From Theodoxus fluviatilis (Eukaryota > Mollusca > Gastropoda > Cycloneritida > Neritidae): a DNA stretch of 10,000 nt. The notes beneath the pieces were generated by a model. That model saw only the letters and a program-made list of their open reading frames with translations, searched no databases and was not told the DNA's origin. Shown in pieces: positions 6,260 through 10,000 of the stretch. Made by a program: the position numbers and the translations under genes. The stretch lies in contig JAWQFJ010028878.1 of assembly GCA_034096865.1 (NCBI GenBank), positions 32,501 through 42,500 on the forward strand, in the 5' to 3' direction. Position 1 is the stretch's first letter. The number at the start of each line of letters is the position of its first letter.

Positions 6260-6889
6260 TTACGTTGTTGTTGTTGCTGTTGTTGTTGTTGTTGCTGCTG
6301 CTGCTGCTGCTACTGCGGCTGCTGCTGCTGCTGCTGCCGCCGTTGTTCTAAAGAATATTCGTTGTTTTAGTCTTTTTAAAGGATTGGATGAAAGTGACAG
6401 AAGAACATCAATGATATCAGCTCGTTGATCTACATCAAACGCGTCACTCTGAAGGACATACACGTATTTCAACTTACTATTTAGCCAAATGGACCGGTCA
6501 TCACATTCAGGCCGCGGACTCTTTGCCTTACCTCGTGACGGCCTCGAACTAAAGCCATGAGAACAGTACACACGTTGCACGTGAGAAGCGAACTCCAATG
6601 GAGAAACTTCCTGGGTCCCACTGAACTGCAGAGGAGCCTGGCGGGAAATGCCTCCGCTGAGGGTTAATCGCCTTGATGCTCGAGGAACTGTTGTTTGAAA
6701 TTGCCCCGCCTTCAGACGTTGAAGTGGAAGGAGAGAGTTGTTTGGTGCAGTTTCATGCTCCACCAACTCTCTCTTTCGCGCATGGCTGCCTTCGCGTGGA
6801 AGAGGGGGACATCTCAAAATTATCTTTGTGTTGTAATCCACTCTTACAAAACCAATGTTTTCTTGAGCATGCAAGCGCGTCTTGGTCAT
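6260..6889 (-). CDS. Longest ORF, 209 aa, unrecognised, ending in an Ala/Thr tract
   Basis: A minus-strand frame from an ATG at 6889-6887 (A at -3) runs 209 codons to a stop at the lower end. Residues 1 to about 180 are basic and Ser/Arg-rich with no recognisable domain. The last ~30 residues are almost pure Ala then Thr, produced by the CTG/TTG trinucleotide repeat at 6264-6347. Its length is notable for DNA of this composition, but the repeat adds codons for free, and the plus strand of the same interval also has an open, cysteine-rich frame (6673-6891), so at least one of the two is a shadow. There is no signal peptide, no clear splice sites at its ends, and no polyadenylation signal that I can tie to it. 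I treat it as hypothetical. Confidence 0.25.
   Translation of the reverse strand: MTKTRLHAQENIGFVRVDYNTKIILRCPPLPREGSHARKRELVEHETAPNNSLLPLQRLKAGQFQTTVPRASRRLTLSGGISRQAPLQFSGTQEVSPLEFASHVQRVYCSHGFSSRPSRGKAKSPRPECDDRSIWLNSKLKYVYVLQSDAFDVDQRADIIDVLLSLSSNPLKRLKQRIFFRTTAAAAAAAAAVAAAAAATTTTTATTTT
6264..6347. repeat. TTG/CTG trinucleotide repeat
   Basis: About 84 bp of TTG and CTG triplets with a few interruptions (CTA, CGG, CCG). In one minus-strand frame it gives poly-Ala/Thr. On the plus strand it would lie in the intron of the secreted-protein model. Confidence 0.95.
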
Positions 6890-6891
6890 GA
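6716..6891 (+). CDS. Candidate second exon encoding a cysteine-bearing C-terminus
   Basis: The acceptor TTGCCCCGCCTTCAG ends at 6715. The frame that follows runs to TGA at 6889-6891 and has five cysteines, in GESC, HGC, LCC and NQC contexts, with spacings of about 15, 13, 0 and 7 residues. It enters with two bases of a split codon, so it fits the phase-1 donor at 6058 of the exon above; joined that way, the product would be a secreted peptide with six cysteines. It does not fit the phase-0 donor at 6087. The same frame is open back to about 6664 without the acceptor, with an ATG at 6676. A weak CATAAA (7049-7054) is the nearest downstream polyadenylation-like signal. The antisense 209-codon ORF competes. 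No family is claimed. Confidence 0.28.
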
Positions 6892-7109
6892 TCTAGATTC
6901 TGTACTCGAGAACCATTCCCGCGATATGAACAACGAAGTCGCACTTTAAAGATATTTTTGGACATTATGAATCTTATCTCTAAACGGCAAATGGGAATCG
7001 CTGTAAGAGAACCATGTCAGCTGTTTAAGTTCTGTCGCTTGAAAACTGCATAAAGACACATTTTCTTCGCACAGTGTAACCGGAAATATGCAGGTCATGT
7101 TATAACAAA

Positions 7110-7130
7110 TGTGTCATTGATTATGACACA
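7110..7130. repeat. Short perfect hairpin
   Basis: TGTGTCAT, 5-bp loop, ATGACACA. An isolated 8-bp stem in AT-rich DNA, with no T run that would suggest a function. Confidence 0.5.
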
Positions 7131-7150
7131 GGGCAGGTAAAGGGAGAAAC

Positions 7151-7153
<3 letters not shown>

Positions 7154-7195
<42 letters not shown>
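7154..7195. repeat. (AG)n microsatellite running into a G10 run
   Basis: About 33 bp of pure AG followed by ten G residues and ATGGG. The minus strand reads as Ser/Leu repeats and accounts for the low-complexity minus frame at 7114-7416. Confidence 0.95.
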
Positions 7196-7245
7196 ATGGG
7201 TTTGTGGTGGTTGTAATGGTGATGGGTTTGTGGTGGTGGTGATGG
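7195..7245. repeat. GGT-rich short tandem duplication
   Basis: GATGGGTTTGTGGTGG occurs at 7195-7210 and again at 7221-7236 (26-bp period), surrounded by TGGTGG and GATGG units. A small local duplication in a G-rich stretch. Confidence 0.75.
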
Positions 7246-7539
7246 ATAATAGCTCATGTTGTGGAGATAATCATGGTACTGGAGGTCACAGTAGTGGTGA
7301 TTCTGAATGTGAAGTGATAAAAAGAGGAACGAAACAGAGGTCCAGGGAAATAAGAGTAAGAAGGGGGAAGTGCCTTTACCACTGAAACAAGCTGACGGGA
7401 AATATGAATACTTCATAACGGTCTTTCAAATATACCACCAAGTAAATAAACACATCAATATATGAGAGGAACACAGAATCTTTTCACATTGTCACGAACA
7501 CCAGCGCTACTCCATACACTTTATCGTCCGCCCATTCAT

Positions 7540-7930
7540 TTATGCCCCGACGCTTTCACGGTCACGATTTCCACAAGTGCTGGGTGGTGTGCTGGTCGCG
7601 CATGCGCAATGACGTGCAGTTGTGGGCAACGCGGACATGTCTGGGCACGCCTCATTGAAGGCCGCCCAGGGGAGACCACCCTGAGTGTGCCCTCGCCACT
7701 TGACCGCCTCTCATCCATCTACGCCGCGCCGCCATCTCGACAAAGGGCTGCATCTCACCCAGTCAAGAGCGGCAACTCTGACCATGAAGGGGCAATAACT
7801 CCCAGGACAAAAGCGCGGCCGGCGCGACCCGTGCCGCGTCGCTATTGAAGACGTCAATCTCCTTTGCTTATCTCCCCTGCTTGTCACTCTCTAGCGGCCC
7901 GCTGGCTGCGGTGGGTGCCGTTTGCCTAAG
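7540..7930. promoter_or_regulatory. CpG-island-like region, probable promoter
   Basis: GC content rises sharply here. In 7591-7740 I count about 15 CpG dinucleotides, which for this GC content is close to the random expectation, whereas most of the window is poorer in CpG. The block contains a perfect NRF-1 palindrome with a CRE-like TGACGTG beside it, and very CpG-dense runs near 7720-7735 and 7810-7842. Plus-strand frames stay open across it (7462-7848, 128 codons from an ATG), but the translation is Arg/Pro/Ala-rich without a domain and is best read as a side effect of composition. The direction of transcription is not clear. Downstream elements (YY1 at 8192, acceptor at 8410, AATAAATAAA at 8563) would suit a plus-strand unit. 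Confidence 0.5.
7597..7608. promoter_or_regulatory. NRF-1 type site CGCGCATGCGCA
   Basis: A perfect match to YGCGCAYGCGCR, with the core dyad GCGCATGCGC at 7598-7607. TGACGTG follows at 7610-7616. NRF-1 sites are conserved core-promoter elements of CpG-island promoters in animals, so this supports the promoter call for the surrounding block. Confidence 0.6.
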
Positions 7931-7941
7931 AGAATCACACC

Positions 7942-7970
7942 CACCTGTTTGTTTACCTGGTTAATTAACC
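7942..7970. promoter_or_regulatory. Clustered E-box, forkhead and homeodomain motifs
   Basis: CACCTG (7942-7947) is followed by TGTTTGTTTAC, containing the forkhead core TGTTTAC (7950-7956), and then the 12-bp perfect palindrome GGTTAATTAACC (7959-7970), a paired-homeodomain or HNF1-like site. Three recognised motif types within 30 bp at the 3' edge of the CpG block suggest a compact cis-regulatory module. Binding is not shown. Confidence 0.4.
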
Positions 7971-8191
7971 TGTCCGAAGGGCAGGGGCGCGAGGAAGGGG
8001 AGGCGACCAGGTAGCAAATTTCTCACCCAGATGGAAAGCCAAGGTCCTGGATACCTATCCCTTCGTGGGGTGCAGATCCCCTGTGTGTCCATTGTAGTGG
8101 AGGTGCATTCTCTGAGCCACCGTCAGGGGCTCGCCACAGGTAGCGACAAACAGTCACGAGCTCCCGAGGTCCCTGCCACGTCCGCCGATGG

Positions 8192-8202
8192 AAAATGGCG
8201 GC
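8192..8202 (+). promoter_or_regulatory. YY1-type motif AAAATGGCGGC
   Basis: An exact match to AAnATGGCGGC, embedded in ATGGCGGCCAT so that an ATG is read on both strands. The plus ATG frames close after 6 and 12 codons. The minus ATG opens 60 codons (8205-8023) with no recognisable content. Its position downstream of the NRF-1/CpG block fits a site near a transcription start. Confidence 0.4.
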
Positions 8203-8292
8203 CATTGTCGGTTAGAGGTGCGATAAACTGCGTGGAAATCATTCCCCACTCCAGTGATAACTTACCGCAATGCTGTCTGAAGCAAAGGCAGA

Positions 8293-8372
8293 CCCCTCCC
8301 CCCTCCCCCCCCCACCCCTTCCCCCCCCCCACCCCCACCCCTTCCCCCCCACACACCCCCACCCCCACCCCC
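8293..8372. repeat. C-rich low-complexity tract (G-rich on the minus strand)
   Basis: About 80 bp of C runs (up to eleven) separated by A, T or TT. It has many more than four runs of at least three C, so the minus strand meets the usual G-quadruplex pattern and the plus strand the i-motif pattern. It codes for Pro/Thr/Ser-type low complexity in open frames, which explains the apparent proline-rich C-terminus of the plus frame 8031-8387. Confidence 0.93.
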
Positions 8373-8410
8373 GCTAATTTGAAATAATTCTTCCTTTTTT
8401 CACACCCCAG

Positions 8411-8590
8411 AGCGATTGTGTTCCATTGTTGTGATACTCTTGTGAGTCCCTGCGCCGCTGTGATGGTGAAACTGCGGGGAACCGTTTGGGTTTACCATGC
8501 CAGGATGTCAGGCCGGGGTTCTAGCACGTGAAGTCCCGACTGAAGGAAATTATTGGTTGTTGAATAAATAAACGTCTACATCAAGCGACT
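8411..8590 (+). other. Possible terminal exon with a double polyadenylation signal
   Basis: A branch-like CTAAT, a long pyrimidine stretch (TTCTTCCTTTTTTCACACCCCAG) and AG at 8409-8410 form a good 3' splice site. One frame stays open 39 codons after it (starting AIVFHCCDTLVSP) to TGA at 8529-8531, and AATAAATAAA follows at 8563-8572. Acceptor, short frame, stop and signal in this order are what a last exon looks like. No upstream exon could be joined convincingly; a donor CAG|GTAGCG at 8140 exists, but the join gives an early stop. A non-coding RNA end is equally possible. Confidence 0.3.
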
Positions 8591-8615
8591 ACGTGAGCAT
8601 CAAGCAATAATTTCC
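8545..8615. repeat. Imperfect inverted repeat
   Basis: GGAAATTATTG (8545-8555) and its exact complement at 8605-8615, with flanking partial matches that extend the stem to about 20 bp. The loop contains the AATAAATAAA signal. Confidence 0.6.
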
Positions 8616-9015
8616 TCAGTACCTTTCATGAGTCTGATTAGATAGAACCTCAACAGGTCAGTGTTTCACATATGCCTCTTCTACCTTCTGATTCACAAAG
8701 ACTTTCTCTCTGCATTCAAACTATGCCAAGTTGTACAGCAATGCCTCTGGTATTTATTGGTTTCACGGCTGTTCAGAAAAGGAAAGTAATTCTGAAATGC
8801 GTGGAGGAAGAGAGCAGCCAATCGTGACAGGCAAGCCCCATTAGTGTGCGATTAACCTCGTACAGCTGTCCACCTTTCCCTCTTTTCCCACGCTGCCTCG
8901 AATCCCTGGCAAGCCCCCTCTTTCTTCGATGACCCCCAGCTCTGTCGAGTGGTGCTCTTTTTCAAATGACTATAGCTATCTCAACCCCAACACTGATCCC
9001 TCTCCATACAAACTC
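8616..9015. other. No supportable gene
   Basis: Unique-looking sequence with no long ATG-started frame, repeat or strong motif. The final ~50 bases lead into the minisatellite. Confidence 0.5.
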
Positions 9016-9443
9016 CGTAGTTTACAGATCAACTTGGGCCACTCTGTACGTATGCATTCCCTCCTTCGTAGTTTATAGATCAACTTGGGCCACTGCGTTC
9101 CTATGTAATCCCTCCTTCGTAGTTTTGAGATCAACTTGGGCCTCTCTGTACCTATGCATTCCCTCCTTCGTAGTTTACAGATCAACTTGGGCCACTGTGT
9201 ACCTGTAGTCCCACCATCGTAGTTTACAGATCAACTTGGGCCACTGGTTACCTCTAGTCCCACCATCGTAGTTTACAGATCAACTTGGGCCACTGTGTAC
9301 CTCTAGTCCCACCATCGTAGTTTACAGATCAACTTGGGCCACTGTGTACCTCTAGTCCCACCATCGTAGTTTACATATCAACTTGGGCCACTGTGTACTA
9401 TGCATTCCCTCCTTCGTAGTTTACCGATCAACTTGAGCCACTC
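9016..9443. repeat. Minisatellite, eight full units plus a partial, 49-51 bp
   Basis: Units start with CGTAGTTTACAGATCAACTT at 9016, 9067, 9118, 9169, 9218, 9267, 9316, 9365 and 9415 (partial). Lengths are 51, 51, 51, 49, 49, 49, 49 and 50 bp. The left part of every unit is conserved. The right part comes in two forms: type A ends TATGCATTCCCTCCTT (units 1-3) and type B ends CTCTAGTCCCACCAT or a close variant (units 4-7). Unit 8 starts like B (CACTGTGTAC) and ends like A. Because 51 is divisible by three, units 1-3 give open frames with a 17-residue period on both strands (9208-8966 region), which close when the 49-bp units begin. These frames are consequences of the repeat, not evidence for a gene. 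Confidence 0.97.
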
Positions 9444-9476
9444 TTCAATCAATAGCGGTTTTTTTGTTTTGTGCAG

Positions 9477-9579
9477 TTTATGTTATAACAGCAGCTTTGA
9501 GCTCCTTGCAGTGGAGGAAATCGATAGTAGAGTAAACTTTGCTGAACGAAAATGGGAAAGCTCGCAACGAAGTCTTTGA
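9477..9579 (+). other. Weak exon candidate after a strong acceptor
   Basis: A pyrimidine tract GTTTTTTTGTTTTGTGCAG ends at 9476. One frame after it is open for 33 codons to TGA (9577-9579) and has a protein-like composition (ELLAVEEIDSRVNFAERKWE). A donor-like AGA|GTAAAC lies inside it near 9530. No second exon can be linked, so this stays a splice-signal observation. Confidence 0.18.
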
Positions 9580-9629
9580 CTATTATTATTACTCTTTGAA
9601 CGTGAAAACATTTGATCGCAAAACAAGCA

Positions 9630-9865
9630 GGGCCCGTATTCACAACGGCGATTTATCGGCGATTTATGTTAACCCCGATTTATCTCTAAACTCAGACGAT
9701 TCCAACTGCCTGTTCCGCTCTCCCTTGGCTGGAAACCAGTATATATAGCAAAGCGCAACCTAGGATCCTCTGACGAGCGTACCTTATCTAACCGATCAAG
9801 ATAACGCGGGGCTAGGGGATAAATCGAGTGTTAAAAAGATAAATCGCCGTTGTGAATACGGGCCC
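9630..9865. mobile_element. 236-bp MITE with perfect 28-bp terminal inverted repeats
   Basis: The left end 9630-9657 (GGGCCCGTATTCACAACGGC then GATTTATC) is exactly repeated in reverse complement at 9838-9865. Inside, the octamer CGATTTAT recurs at 9649-9656, 9660-9667 and 9676-9683 on the plus strand and as ATAAATCG at 9819-9826 and 9839-9846, a subterminal-repeat pattern typical of transposase binding regions. There is no coding capacity. I see no clear target-site duplication directly at the borders; CGCAAAAC at 9617-9624 and 9870-9877 flanks the element in direct orientation, but 4-5 bp away from each end. GGGCC-type ends with GTATTC are known from several animal MITE families, and I do not assign a superfamily. 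Perfect terminal repeats suggest recent mobility. Confidence 0.88.
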
Positions 9866-9904
9866 AGGACGCAAAACGAACGATCACAATGTAACATCCT
9901 CGAT

Positions 9905-9989
9905 TCAGTATAGTATGTATGAATGTTTATTCAGAGAGATGTCATCAAGCCACACAGATGCAAATAATCACATACGGAAAAGAATGACA
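9905..9989 (-). other. Possible 3' end of a minus-strand transcript
   Basis: On the minus strand, TTATTTTACAG ending at 9990 resembles an acceptor, a short frame follows, and AATAAA lies at 9931-9926, followed by ATTCATACATAC. The plus strand also has the POU octamer ATGCAAAT at 9958-9965. The window ends here, so the upstream part cannot be judged. It may also be the tail of a dispersed repeat. Confidence 0.15.
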
Positions 9990-10000
9990 CTGTAAAATAA

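Noticed and set aside
6810..6880. Resemblance of the CC-N-P...C pattern to known short cysteine-framework peptides
   Set aside because: Too few matching positions and the spacing differs; treated only as an unassigned cysteine-bearing segment.
7114..7416. Minus-strand 100-codon frame with Ser-Leu and His/Pro repeats
   Set aside because: The repeats are the translation of the AG microsatellite and the GGT-rich stretch.
7462..7848. Plus-strand 128-codon ATG frame across the CpG block
   Set aside because: Arg/Pro/Ala-rich, no domain or signal peptide, weak start context in AT-rich DNA; open because the region is GC-rich.
8031..8387. Plus-strand 118-codon frame with a proline-rich C-terminus
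   Set aside because: The C-terminal third is the C-rich tract; the rest is unrecognised. Splicing it through CAG|GTAGCG at 8140 to the acceptor at 8410 gives an early stop.
9016..9443. CRISPR array
   Set aside because: Units are contiguous with conserved and variable halves, not constant repeats with unique spacers, and the DNA is eukaryotic.
9617..9877. CGCAAAAC direct repeats as target-site duplication of the MITE
   Set aside because: They sit 4-5 bp away from the terminal repeats, not adjacent, and an 8-bp match of this composition can occur by chance.
1..10000. Prokaryotic genes, operons, rRNA or a complete tRNA
   Set aside because: Nothing in either strand supports these; the repeat content and splice-like signals fit an animal genome.

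Overview
The window looks like nuclear DNA of a metazoan, most likely a mollusc and possibly a marine gastropod. It has no bacterial gene layout: there are no runs of long ORFs, no ribosome-binding sites and no operons. It does have many microsatellites (GT, AG, GAAT/ATTC, CTG, a GTCGT-type pentamer), a minisatellite, two inverted-repeat (MITE-like) elements, intron-style splice signals, AATAAA signals, and animal promoter motifs (NRF-1, YY1, CRE). The arrays of AGGTCA/TGACCT half-sites at the left end are a repeat type I associate with molluscan genomes; that taxonomic call is an inference. No protein here could be named with confidence.

Layout. 1-478 is a dispersed repeat with 14 exact AGGTCA/TGACCT hexamers. 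479-824 is a near-perfect 346-bp palindrome (about 94 % arm identity, no indels). 916-1146 (minus) holds an ATG-less reading frame that looks like an internal exon, next to a small CpG patch with a YY1-type motif at 1156-1162. 1583-1737 is a GT microsatellite. 1838-2345 is GC-rich and promoter-like, with a CRE at 2316. 2346-3188 is mostly featureless apart from two perfect bZIP palindromes. 3189-3518 (minus) is a possible small CDS. 3606-4130 is an inverted pair of related repeats around TGAG/TG/AG microsatellites. 4131-5603 shows no gene I can support. 5604-5711 is a pentanucleotide repeat.

The best gene candidate is on the plus strand. The exon at 5959-6086 has a good acceptor, an ATG and a signal peptide followed by cysteines. 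A cysteine-bearing segment at 6716-6891 can be joined to it in phase through an alternative donor. A 209-codon minus-strand ORF (6260-6889) ending in an Ala/Thr repeat overlaps and competes with this model.

7540-7930 is a CpG-island-like promoter with a perfect NRF-1 palindrome. It is followed by a forkhead/homeodomain/E-box cluster, a YY1 motif (8192), a C-rich tract (8293-8372) and a possible terminal exon with AATAAATAAA (8411-8590). 9016-9443 is a nine-copy minisatellite with 51- and 49-bp unit types. 9630-9865 is a 236-bp MITE with perfect 28-bp terminal inverted repeats.

Most of the window reads as intergenic or intronic DNA shaped by small non-autonomous elements and simple repeats. 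The exon calls are hypotheses from splice signals and composition and need transcript or homology evidence.
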